NCBI GenBank assembly: GCA_903884125.1
Contig: CAISDR010000278.1
Coordinates: 1 to 7,244 of the forward strand
DNA length: 7,244 nt
Reading direction: 5' to 3'
Source: an uncultured bacterium
GTDB taxonomy: Bacteria > Pseudomonadota > Alphaproteobacteria > CAISDR01
Within the stretch, counting starts at the first letter, position 1. Each line of letters opens with the position of its first letter. Below are positions 1-6,588 of this stretch, piece by piece. The notes below the pieces were generated by a model, which saw only the letters and a program-made list of their open reading frames with translations, ran no database searches and had not been told where the DNA came from. Position numbers and translations under genes: made by a program.

Positions 1-414
1 AAAGCCCGCCGCAGTCAGATACGCTTTCAGAATTTCGGTATCCCCCATATTGACGGGTTTTGCCCACATGCCGTCAAAGACGGCATCAAGATAACGGATC
101 AGCGATGGTGTATCACTGACAAGGCTGGTTGCAGCCCGCATCATCAACGTGGTGTTGATCGGAAAATAGGGATTGGTCCCAAGCGGCACCCCATATTGTC
201 GGGCAAAGCGCGCCATGTCGCGGCCCATATAAGCACCTTTTGCGGGCACCATGGCCGGGCTGGCGTTTCCCGTGGCCTTGAACACTGCGCCCAGAAGGAT
301 CGGTGTCCACTTTATTTCTGCGCCCGTTGCCCGGGCAATTTTGGGTAATTGTGTATAGGCCAGATAGGTGGTGGGACTGCCCACGTCAAAACAGAATTCT
401 ACCGTTTTAGCCAT
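1..414 (-). CDS. 2-hydroxychromene-2-carboxylate isomerase-like protein (DsbA/GST-kappa fold), N-terminal part
   Basis: This is the N-terminal 138 codons of a gene that runs off the left edge; family members are about 200 residues, so roughly a third is missing. I translated it from the ATG at 414. The first strand and active-site loop read FCFDVGSPTTYLAY (residues 7-20), matching the FDxxSPxxYLA signature of HCCA isomerases, with Ser13 at the position of the catalytic serine that works with glutathione in NahD-type enzymes. WTPILLGAVFKATGN follows at about 36-50 and PYFPINT at about 82-88, both typical of the family. Characterised members isomerise 2-hydroxychromene-2-carboxylate in naphthalene breakdown, but many relatives have no known substrate and no naphthalene genes are visible here. 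The start is supported by AGAGG five bases upstream, overlapping the stop codon of the preceding SDR gene, so the two are probably co-translated. Family assignment is secure; substrate is unknown. Confidence 0.88.
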   Translation of the reverse strand, partial: MAKTVEFCFDVGSPTTYLAYTQLPKIARATGAEIKWTPILLGAVFKATGNASPAMVPAKGAYMGRDMARFARQYGVPLGTNPYFPINTTLMMRAATSLVSDTPSLIRYLDAVFDGMWAKPVNMGDTEILKAYLTAAGF

Positions 415-425
415 TGTTGCCTCTA
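415..425 (-). promoter_or_regulatory. Ribosome binding site of the isomerase overlapping the SDR stop codon
   Basis: On the minus strand the sequence reads TAGAGGCAACA followed by ATG. The SDR stop TAG shares its AG with the Shine-Dalgarno AGAGG (424-420), which lies five bases from the isomerase start. This arrangement fixes the isomerase start and suggests translational coupling between the two genes. Confidence 0.7.
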
Positions 426-1145
426 CCAGCTTTCGTTCCAGGGACGAATGTCCAGTTCATGAGTCCAGGCACTGCGCGGCTGGCAATGAATGTTCCAATA
501 GGCTTCAGCGATCGCATCCGGTGATAACAGGCCGTCAACTGCTTTTCGCTGTGCCGCATCAGGCACATTCTGGGCGATCCAGTCGGTGTCGATCGGACCA
601 TCGATCACCATATGCGCCACATGAATGCCCTTGGGCCCCAACTCGCGCGCCATGCTTTGGGCCAGAGCGCGCAATGCATGCTTGGCACCGGCAAAGGCCG
701 AAAAGCCATCGCGCCCGCGCAGACTTGCCGTGGCCCCTGTGAACAGAATGGTGCCGCACCCACGCGGGATCATATATCGGGCAGCCTCGCGCCCGGTCAG
801 GAAACCGGCAAAAGCGGCCATCTCCCAAACCTTGCGATAGACCCGTGCGGTGGTCTCAAGAATCGAAAACCGCACATTGCCACCCACATTGAATACGGCG
901 ACTTCAATCGCACCGATTTCGGCTTCTATTTTTTCAAACAGCGCCACCATCTGATCTTCATCGCGGGCATCAACGGCAAAGGGAACTGCCTTGCCACCCT
1001 GGGCGTTGATCGTATCCACCAAGGGCACAAGTTTGTTGCCCGTCCGGCGGATCACGCAGGCGGTATAGCCCCCCAGCGCAAAACGCCGGGCGATCGCGCC
1101 GCCGGTGGCATCACCTGCACCGATGATGACCGCAACCTTGTTCAT
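423..1145 (-). CDS. Atypical short-chain dehydrogenase/reductase (SDR)-fold protein lacking the catalytic Tyr
   Basis: A 240-residue, single-domain Rossmann protein of normal SDR length. The glycine-rich loop is GAGDATGGAIA (residues 9-19). Arg33-Arg34 after the second strand suggests NADP(H) preference, and FNVGGN (85-90) stands for the usual NNAG motif. The active-site region reads FTGATASLRG (135-144) then FSAFAGAK (148-155). Aligned by eye with classical SDRs, the catalytic Ser is Ala138, the Tyr of YxxxK is Phe151 and the helix-4 Asn is about Ala110; only Lys155 remains. I recall many proteobacterial homologues with the same FTGATASLRG...AFAxAK pattern, so this looks like a subfamily trait rather than decay, and the frame is intact. 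It may bind a nucleotide without doing standard oxidoreduction, or use other residues. Its ATG overlaps the esterase stop in ATGA, with only a weak GGA upstream, implying coupling. Fold assignment is firm; activity is unknown. Confidence 0.88.
   Translation of the reverse strand: MNKVAVIIGAGDATGGAIARRFALGGYTACVIRRTGNKLVPLVDTINAQGGKAVPFAVDARDEDQMVALFEKIEAEIGAIEVAVFNVGGNVRFSILETTARVYRKVWEMAAFAGFLTGREAARYMIPRGCGTILFTGATASLRGRDGFSAFAGAKHALRALAQSMARELGPKGIHVAHMVIDGPIDTDWIAQNVPDAAQRKAVDGLLSPDAIAEAYWNIHCQPRSAWTHELDIRPWNESW
1142..1145 (-). other. ATGA start/stop overlap between esterase and SDR genes
   Basis: The esterase stop TGA (1144-1142) and the SDR start ATG (1145-1143) share two bases within ATGA. 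No strong Shine-Dalgarno precedes the SDR start, only GGA at 1155-1153. The SDR is therefore probably translated by ribosomes terminating on the esterase, which ties the two products in expression. Confidence 0.8.
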
Positions 1146-2032
1146 GCGATTGTCCGTGCCAGCCAGGCGCCCGCGCTGGTGATCGCCTGTCGTCCTTCCG
1201 CCAACATGGGGGCAAAAAAGTGCCAGACATGAATCATGTGCGGCCAGATTTCCAGATGTACCGGCACGTCAGCGGCCCCGGCCAGCTGGGCGACCCGGAT
1301 GCTGTCATCCAGCAATGTCTCTGCCGAGCCCACATGAATCAGCAATGGCGGCAGTCTGGCGAAATCGCCATGAATGGGTGATGCATAGGGATGACGCAGA
1401 TCGCCTTTACCGATATAGGCAGCCGCCATCATGGCCAGACCGTCATGCTGCACCATGGGGTCAACAGCGGCTTTGGATGTCATGCTGTCGCCCCTACCTT
1501 CCAGATCGGCCCAGGGCGATATACAAAAGCCGGCTCCGGCCATGGCCAGACCTTTGTCACGAATTGCCATCAATGTTGCCAGCGTCAGGCCGCCGCCCGC
1601 ACTGTCACCGGCGATCACGATCCGGTTCGATGCAACACCTTGCGCCAGCAGAAATTCATAAGCGGCAACGGCATCATCGACCGCTGCCGGGAACGGGACT
1701 TCGGGTCCCATGCGATAGTGAATGGCCAGTGTTCGGCCGCCAAAGGCGCGACCCAGTTCGCCAACCATGGCGCGATGGGTTGATATCGACCCCAGCACAT
1801 AGCCACCACCATGAAGATACAGCATCACCTGTGACTGATCGGCAGCAGGCGTGCTGGACCATTCTGCCGCCATCGTCCCGATGCTGAAAGGTGTGAAGGT
1901 AATATCGGCGGCTTTGGGCAGCATAGCGCCGAAGTCTTCATAGCCCTGGCGCATTTCGCTGATCGGCGTGTCTTCGCGTGACGGGCGTTGGGCCAGCATC
2001 TGACGGATGATGGCGATTTCATCAAGGCTCAT
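1142..2032 (-). CDS. Alpha/beta hydrolase, hormone-sensitive lipase family (bacterial family IV) esterase
   Basis: A 296-residue protein, the usual length of bacterial HSL-family carboxylesterases, which cleave short-chain esters. No signal peptide is visible, so it is probably cytoplasmic. The oxyanion-hole motif HGGGYVLGS is at 74-82, the nucleophile elbow GDSAGG at 142-147 with Ser144, and SPWADLEG at 172-179. The catalytic acid is probably Glu238 in HVGSAETLLDDS (233-244), where many relatives have Asp, and the catalytic histidine is probably His268 in PHMIHVWHFF. The N-terminal 50 residues would form the cap helices. The ATG at 2032 has AGGGA six bases upstream. It is the first gene of the left block, after a 69-base gap from ispE, and overlaps the SDR by ATGA. 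A co-transcribed SDR and glutathione-type isomerase suggest that it opens an ester-containing substrate of a small catabolic route; that is inference, and no substrate can be read from the sequence. Confidence 0.93.
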   Translation of the reverse strand: MSLDEIAIIRQMLAQRPSREDTPISEMRQGYEDFGAMLPKAADITFTPFSIGTMAAEWSSTPAADQSQVMLYLHGGGYVLGSISTHRAMVGELGRAFGGRTLAIHYRMGPEVPFPAAVDDAVAAYEFLLAQGVASNRIVIAGDSAGGGLTLATLMAIRDKGLAMAGAGFCISPWADLEGRGDSMTSKAAVDPMVQHDGLAMMAAAYIGKGDLRHPYASPIHGDFARLPPLLIHVGSAETLLDDSIRVAQLAGAADVPVHLEIWPHMIHVWHFFAPMLAEGRQAITSAGAWLARTIA

Positions 2033-2101
2033 GTTTCATCCCTGTATTTCAATTTAAATTTGACGAAGCATTGCAGCTATCGGGGGGGTGATGCAACAGA
2101 C
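2033..2101 (-). promoter_or_regulatory. Gap between ispE and esterase: Shine-Dalgarno and AT-rich palindrome, promoter uncertain
   Basis: These 69 bases separate the ispE stop (TAA, 2104-2102) from the esterase start. The region holds AGGGA (2043-2039), a good Shine-Dalgarno six bases from the ATG, and a perfect 10-base palindrome AATTTAAATT (2051-2060). It also holds a seven-base G run on the plus strand (2082-2088), and TTGCA and TGCAA arms about 16 bases apart that could form only a weak stem. I found no convincing terminator and no good -35/-10 pair. TAAATT within the palindrome is the best -10-like hexamer, but its upstream partner is poor. The esterase block may have its own promoter here or simply continue the ispE transcript. 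Confidence 0.3.
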
Positions 2102-2983
2102 TTATGCCTGCTCCAGTTTTCCTGACTGTACCCACCATTGGGGCTGAGTCTGCTGTATATGCCCAGCAGCAGCGCTGGCGGCATTTGAATCGGCAAAAAG
2201 TCCAAAACATGCCGACCCCGAACCCGACATGCGGGCCAGGACGCAACCCGGTCTGGAACGCAGGCTTTCAAGTATCTGATCGATCGCAGGTAAAAGTTCG
2301 CGCGCGGGCGCTTCCAGATCATTGGTAGTCTGGTTCAGCAATTCCATCAGGGCCGAGGGTGCTGAAATATTAGCAGGCAAAGGTCGTGCCTGACCGGAAT
2401 AACGTCCGGCCAGTGCCTTGAATACCGCAGGTGTTGCCAATGACTGACCGGGATGGACCAATACCATGTCGATGGCTGGCAGTGGATCAATGGGCAGAAC
2501 ATTTTCACCGATACCTGACATGTGCGCGGCCTGCGCATAAACGCAGACCGGCACGTCGGCCCCAAGTGTCAGTGCGATTTTTGCCAGACCATTTAGGCTC
2601 AGATCCAGTTCCCATATTTCGTTCAGCACGCGCAAGGTCATCGCCGCATCTGATGATCCGCCGCCAAGACCAGCGCCGGCCGGAATATTTTTTTCCACGA
2701 AAAGCGCCGCACCCTGTATGCAACCGGTCGCCGTCTGGAGCGCACGCGCGGCGCGCAGGACCAGATTTTCATTATCAGGACCGGCATGTTGGGCAAATGG
2801 TCCAGATACCGACAGACTTAGGCGTTCGGCGGGTTGGGCTGTCACCAAGTCCGCGGTGGAGGCGAAGGCTACCAGACTGTCCAGCAGGTGATAGCCATCG
2901 GCGCGCCTGCCCACCACCTGCAAAAACAGATTGAGCTTTGCGCGCGCCAGTAAAGATTTGGCCTTTGATGATGGTTGCGACAT
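2102..2983 (-). CDS. ispE: 4-diphosphocytidyl-2-C-methyl-D-erythritol kinase IspE
   Basis: IspE is a cytoplasmic GHMP-superfamily kinase that uses ATP to phosphorylate the 2-hydroxyl of CDP-methylerythritol, the fourth step of the non-mevalonate (MEP) route to isoprenoid precursors. At 293 residues the length is typical. The N-terminal AKLNLFLQVVGRRADGYH (15-32) carries Lys16, equivalent to the catalytic Lys10 of E. coli. The ATP-binding glycine/serine loop is PAGAGLGGGSSDAA (101-114). GADVPVCV (141-148) carries Asp143, equivalent to Asp141 of E. coli, and the third GHMP motif is MSGSGSACFGLF (252-263). All key residues are present. The ATG lies 12 bases after the TPR gene's stop, with no recognisable Shine-Dalgarno in TTTTTTCTGGCG, and in the same reading frame as the TPR gene, so reinitiation after the TPR stop is likely. 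Identification is secure. Confidence 0.97.
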   Translation of the reverse strand: MSQPSSKAKSLLARAKLNLFLQVVGRRADGYHLLDSLVAFASTADLVTAQPAERLSLSVSGPFAQHAGPDNENLVLRAARALQTATGCIQGAALFVEKNIPAGAGLGGGSSDAAMTLRVLNEIWELDLSLNGLAKIALTLGADVPVCVYAQAAHMSGIGENVLPIDPLPAIDMVLVHPGQSLATPAVFKALAGRYSGQARPLPANISAPSALMELLNQTTNDLEAPARELLPAIDQILESLRSRPGCVLARMSGSGSACFGLFADSNAASAAAGHIQQTQPQWWVQSGKLEQA

Positions 2984-2995
2984 CGCCAGAAAAAA

Positions 2996-4750
2996 TCAGG
3001 GCATTGCGCGCTGGGCAGTTTTGGCCTTTTCAGCCAGATCAAGACCCAGTTCGAGCTTTTTGTGCAGCAAGGTTTCCTGATCTTTTTCCGGTTTGAAACT
3101 TAAGGCATGATTCCACTGGAACCGTGCTTCCAGCTTGCGGCCAGCCCGCCAATAGGCATCACCAAGATGTTCGTTGATAGTGGAATCCTGTGGCTTTAAC
3201 TGTACGGCACGTTCCAGAGTTGGCACCGCCAGCTTGATGTCCCCGCCACGAAAATAAGACCAGCCAAGACTGTCAATTATATAGCCGTCATTGGGTTGGG
3301 CTTCGGCTGCGCGCTCGATCAGGCTGCGTGCCCTTTTTGCTTCCAGACCCCGGTCAAGCCAGGAATAACCCAGATAGTTCAGCACCGTCGGCTCGTCCGG
3401 GTTCAACGCCAGGGCGAGTTCAAGGTCAGCCTGCGCCTGTTCCCACCGATCCAGCCGTTCAAGGCAGGCACCACGAGCAAAATAAAGCCGCCAATGGCGT
3501 TTTTGCGGTTGGGCAATGCGTGCGAACGCCGCGTCATAGGCAACGACAGCGCGGGCATATTCCTCGCGCTCACGCAGCATGTCGCCCAGGGTTGCATAGG
3601 GTGATGCCTTGTCGGGCAATGTTACCGCAAGGCGGGTCAGGTGTTCCTCGGCATCGGCAAACTGACCGCTGGCCGACAGGGCACCGGCAATGGACAATTG
3701 TGCCTGCATGTAATTGATCGATGATTTATCGATGGCTTCAAGTAAGGCGACCCCTTCGCTTTCGCGGTTCACATGGATCAATGTGTCGCCAAGGGCCAGC
3801 GTGATCTGAGTGGATGCCGGATCGGCGGCTGCGGCCAGCCGCAAATACACCACGGCCAGATCACGTGCCGATTCCTGTGACAGGGCGCTGCCAATATCAT
3901 ATAGCGTTATGCCCGCACCGACCGCACCGGATGTAATGATGGGGTCCGGCTTTGGGCCATCCAGTCTGGCCAATGCCTGCTGGACAGGCTGGTAATCCGG
4001 TATTACCTCCAGCGTCTTGTTATAAAGATCGCGCGCCATGTCGATCTGATTTGTCCGGGTAAGGAAATTCCCATAAATCTCCACATAGCGCAGGGTTGTG
4101 GTGCCATCTTTGACATTTGCGGCATAGGCGTTGCGCGCATCATAATACCGACCGCCCGCATCCAGAATCATGGCCCGATGGGCGCGGCCCAGTTGCGCCA
4201 GGCGACCTTGCGATTCAACCTGATCCAGCAATTGTAAAGCATCGTCCACCCGCCCATCAGCAGTAGAAATCCACGCCCGCAACAGTGGAGCCACAAACTG
4301 TGTTGGCCCTTCATTCACTTGTGCCAGTTTTGCGTCCGCTAAACCAAACCGTCCATTGCGCAGATCGTCGATTGCCAATGTCAATTCAGCCAAGCCCTGA
4401 CCGGGGCGCTGCTTTACCAGTTCGGTGGCGGTTTTGAGGGCCAGGTCCATGCGCCCGGCAGACAGGGCCTGAAACAATGTTCGCTGCAACGCAGGCAAAT
4501 TGTCCGGATTATCAACCAGTACCTGGGTCAGCAGCTCGCTGGCAGTCTGTGCATCTGACGTGGCATCGGCAAACCGCGCAGACAGATAGATGCCCGTGCG
4601 CGTGAACCCTCTTATATCACCAGAGGGACCGCCAGATACCAGAGGTTGGTTGACGGTTGCACAGCCAGTAAGCCCCGCCAGCAATATCGACGCAGCAACC
4701 AGAAATCCCAGACCGGGACGACGGGTTGCCGGATTAAACGAACAAGTCAT
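2996..4750 (-). CDS. TPR-repeat lipoprotein, function unknown
   Basis: A 584-residue protein with a lipoprotein signal: basic start (Arg10-Arg11), hydrophobic stretch 14-28 and lipobox LTGC with the acylated cysteine at 30. Ala31 at +2 suggests sorting to the outer membrane. The mature part is mostly helical TPR repeats. The clearest are near 380-412, 421-450, 455-487, 489-521 and 523-555, with the motifs NYLGYSWLDRG, DSLGWSYFRGG and EHLGDAYW. Weaker TPR-like units cover about 65-260. The C-terminal motif set matches the long TPR proteins found next to ispE in several proteobacteria, including, from memory, PA4667 of Pseudomonas. TPRs bind partner proteins; no enzymatic domain is visible. The start at 4750 has GGGA seven bases upstream. 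It sits 23 bases after the ETF-QO gene and 12 before ispE, so it is probably co-transcribed with both. A role in envelope assembly is plausible but unproven. Confidence 0.9.
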   Translation of the reverse strand: MTCSFNPATRRPGLGFLVAASILLAGLTGCATVNQPLVSGGPSGDIRGFTRTGIYLSARFADATSDAQTASELLTQVLVDNPDNLPALQRTLFQALSAGRMDLALKTATELVKQRPGQGLAELTLAIDDLRNGRFGLADAKLAQVNEGPTQFVAPLLRAWISTADGRVDDALQLLDQVESQGRLAQLGRAHRAMILDAGGRYYDARNAYAANVKDGTTTLRYVEIYGNFLTRTNQIDMARDLYNKTLEVIPDYQPVQQALARLDGPKPDPIITSGAVGAGITLYDIGSALSQESARDLAVVYLRLAAAADPASTQITLALGDTLIHVNRESEGVALLEAIDKSSINYMQAQLSIAGALSASGQFADAEEHLTRLAVTLPDKASPYATLGDMLREREEYARAVVAYDAAFARIAQPQKRHWRLYFARGACLERLDRWEQAQADLELALALNPDEPTVLNYLGYSWLDRGLEAKRARSLIERAAEAQPNDGYIIDSLGWSYFRGGDIKLAVPTLERAVQLKPQDSTINEHLGDAYWRAGRKLEARFQWNHALSFKPEKDQETLLHKKLELGLDLAEKAKTAQRAMP

Positions 4751-4773
4751 TCAGTTGTCCCAGGTTCATCGCG

Positions 4774-6438
4774 TTACATGTTGGCATAGGTCGGGCCGCC
4801 ACCACCCTCGGGGGTTACCCAGTCAATATTCTGGCTGGGGTCCTTGATGTCGCAGGTTTTGCAATGGACGCAGTTTTGCGCATTGATCTGGAACCGCGGC
4901 TTGCCATCAGCATCAGTCAATACCTCGTACACGCCGGCGGGACAATAGCGCTGGGCAGGTTCGGAATATTCCGGCAGGTTGAAGGCTATGGGAATATTCG
5001 GGTCCTTGAGATGCAGGTGAACTGGCTGGTCTTCTTCGTGGTTGGTACTGGATAAAAACACCGAAGACAATTTATCAAAGCTCACCACGCCATCGGGCTT
5101 TGGATAGGCGATGGGTTTGAAGCCTGATGCAGGCTTCATGCTTTGTGCGTCACTTTTTCCATGCGCTAATGTAAAGGGCAGGCCGATACCCAACTGGTTC
5201 ATCCACATGTCGATGCCACCGGGGATAAGACCCAGCAACCCAAATCGTGACAGCAGTGGTTTGACATTGCGCACACGTTTTAAGTCGGTGCGGACAAAAC
5301 TGCGATCAACAGCCGTGGGATATTTGGTCAGCTCGTCACCAGAACGTCCCGCGTGGATGGCTTCAAACGCTGCGTCCGCCGCCAGCATGCCTGTCTTCAT
5401 CGCATTATGCGTGCCCTTGATACGGGGCAGGTTGACAAAACCGGCCGCGCAGCCAATCAGCACACCGCCGGGAAATGTAAGCTTTGGGATCGACTGCAAT
5501 CCACCCGATGTAATAGCGCGCGCACCATAGGCGATGCGCCGTGCCCCTTCGAATGTGGGGCGGATCATCGGGTGGGTCTTGAACCGCTGGAATTCATCAA
5601 AGGGTGAAATATAGGGGTTGGCATAATTCAGATGGACGACAAAGCCAACGGATACAAATCCATCGCCCCAGTGGTACAGAAACGATCCACCACCGGTTGC
5701 CAAATCCAGCGGCCAGCCGAAAGAATGGGAAACCAGACCGGGCTGATGACGATCCTTGGGGATTTCCCACAATTCCTTTATGCCGATGCCATATTTCTGT
5801 GGGTCGACATTTTCATCCAGCCTAAAGCGCGCAATCAGGCGTTTGGACAGCGATCCCCGCGCACCTTCGGCAAACATTGTGTATTTGGCCTTCAGCAACA
5901 TGCCGGGCTGAAAGTCCGCCTTGTGGCTGCCATCGCGGGCAATGCCCAGATCGCCCGTGATCACGCCGCCAATCGATCCGTCTTCGTTGATGATCAGGTC
6001 GGCGGCAGGAAATCCCGGATAGATTTCAACGCCAAGCGCCTCTGCCTGCTGGCCCAGCCAGCGACAGACATTGCCCAATGATCCTACAAAGCAGCCATGA
6101 TTATCCATGAATGGTGGCATCAGAAAATTCGGCAATTGCACACCGCCAGCCGGCCCCAGCAATAAATAGCGATCCTGAGTTACCTCGGTGGTCAGCGGGC
6201 GATCAGGCATCGACCGCCATTCGGGCAACAATTCGTCCAGTGCACGTGGATCGATCACCGCACCTGACAGGATATGGGCACCGACTTCCGAGCCTTTTTC
6301 GATCAGGCAGACTGAAATGTCTTTGCCGGATTTTACAGCAAGCTGTTTCAGGCGGATTGCGGCGGACAGGCCAGCGGGGCCACCGCCTACCACAACCACG
6401 TCATATTCCATTTCCTCCCGTTCGATCATCTCGCTCAT
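4774..6438 (-). CDS. Electron transfer flavoprotein-ubiquinone oxidoreductase (ETF-QO)
   Basis: ETF-QO takes electrons from reduced electron transfer flavoprotein, filled by acyl-CoA and amino-acid dehydrogenases, and passes them through FAD and a 4Fe-4S cluster to ubiquinone at the inner membrane (EC 1.5.5.1). I place the start at the ATG at 6438, giving 554 residues, because AGAGGA lies seven bases upstream and family members begin with a short MSE...-type leader before the FAD strand. A longer frame from a TTG at 6483 adds 15 residues but lacks support. In the 554-residue numbering, the FAD motif YDVVVVGGGPAG is at 12-23 and HILSGAVIDP at 55-64. GGGSFLYHWGDG is a family hallmark, and the cluster cysteines are 499 (YCPAGVYEV) and 523, 526 and 529 (CVHCKTCDIKDP), with the spacing of the human enzyme. 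The etfA/etfB genes are not in the window. It is followed after 23 bases by the TPR lipoprotein. Identification is secure. Confidence 0.97.
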   Translation of the reverse strand: MSEMIEREEMEYDVVVVGGGPAGLSAAIRLKQLAVKSGKDISVCLIEKGSEVGAHILSGAVIDPRALDELLPEWRSMPDRPLTTEVTQDRYLLLGPAGGVQLPNFLMPPFMDNHGCFVGSLGNVCRWLGQQAEALGVEIYPGFPAADLIINEDGSIGGVITGDLGIARDGSHKADFQPGMLLKAKYTMFAEGARGSLSKRLIARFRLDENVDPQKYGIGIKELWEIPKDRHQPGLVSHSFGWPLDLATGGGSFLYHWGDGFVSVGFVVHLNYANPYISPFDEFQRFKTHPMIRPTFEGARRIAYGARAITSGGLQSIPKLTFPGGVLIGCAAGFVNLPRIKGTHNAMKTGMLAADAAFEAIHAGRSGDELTKYPTAVDRSFVRTDLKRVRNVKPLLSRFGLLGLIPGGIDMWMNQLGIGLPFTLAHGKSDAQSMKPASGFKPIAYPKPDGVVSFDKLSSVFLSSTNHEEDQPVHLHLKDPNIPIAFNLPEYSEPAQRYCPAGVYEVLTDADGKPRFQINAQNCVHCKTCDIKDPSQNIDWVTPEGGGGPTYANM

Positions 6439-6451
6439 GCCGCTATCCTCT
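6439..6451 (-). promoter_or_regulatory. Ribosome binding site that decides the ETF-QO start
   Basis: The minus strand reads AGAGGA (6451-6446), then TAGCGGC, then ATG at 6438. This is a near-ideal Shine-Dalgarno with a seven-base spacer. It argues for the internal ATG rather than the upstream in-frame TTG at 6483, whose extra 15 codons would have to cover this site. Confidence 0.75.
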
Positions 6452-6470
6452 TTCCCAGTCAATTTTTCCC

Positions 6471-6499
6471 ATTCGATAGCCAACTCCGCCTTATTGCAA
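6471..6499 (-). promoter_or_regulatory. Possible sigma-70-type promoter of the ETF-QO/TPR/ispE unit
   Basis: TTGCAA (6499-6494) could serve as -35 and TCGAAT (6476-6471) as -10, 17 bases apart; each matches four of six consensus bases. Transcription would start near 6464, about 25 bases before the ATG at 6438, consistent with that start and not with the TTG at 6483. These matches are weak enough to arise by chance, so this is a suggestion only. The rest of the 141-base gap (6439-6579) shows no other gene. Confidence 0.3.
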
Positions 6500-6574
6500 G
6501 CGGGCGCCCAATCACGGTTAAGTTTCGTCCTTAGTGCCCTGAGACGGCTGGTTTATCAATGGCCTCGTGTTAAA

Positions 6575-6588
6575 GGTCATTATTGACC
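6575..6588 (-). terminator. Short stem-loop over the DUF885 stop codon, possible weak terminator
   Basis: On the minus strand GGTCA-ATAA-TGACC forms a perfect five-base-pair stem with a four-base loop, followed by TTTAA. The stop codon TAA of the DUF885 gene (6582-6580) lies in the loop. The stem is short and the T run is only three bases, so intrinsic termination would be inefficient at best. Confidence 0.25.

Noticed and set aside
113..310. 65-codon minus-strand open frame inside the isomerase
   Set aside because: It is a different frame of the isomerase gene, whose continuous translation from 414 to the edge matches the HCCA isomerase family.
612..1232. 206-codon open frame on the plus strand
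   Set aside because: It lies antisense to the SDR and the end of the esterase, which have clear family motifs. Its translation shows no recognisable domain and it is a by-product of GC-rich coding.
1315..1887. 190-codon open frame on the plus strand
   Set aside because: It is antisense to the esterase. The predicted peptide is rich in Arg, Pro, His and Ser with no motif, as expected of a shadow frame.
2431..2934. 167-codon open frame on the plus strand
   Set aside because: It is antisense to ispE, whose catalytic motifs all sit in the minus-strand frame. There is no independent evidence for a gene.
5111..6081. Plus-strand open frames of 139 and 149 codons opposite ETF-QO
   Set aside because: Both are antisense to a fully conserved ETF-QO reading frame and show no recognisable domain.
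6501..6510. GGGCGCCC palindrome upstream of ETF-QO as terminator or operator
   Set aside because: It has no loop and no following T run, and short GC palindromes are common in such DNA.
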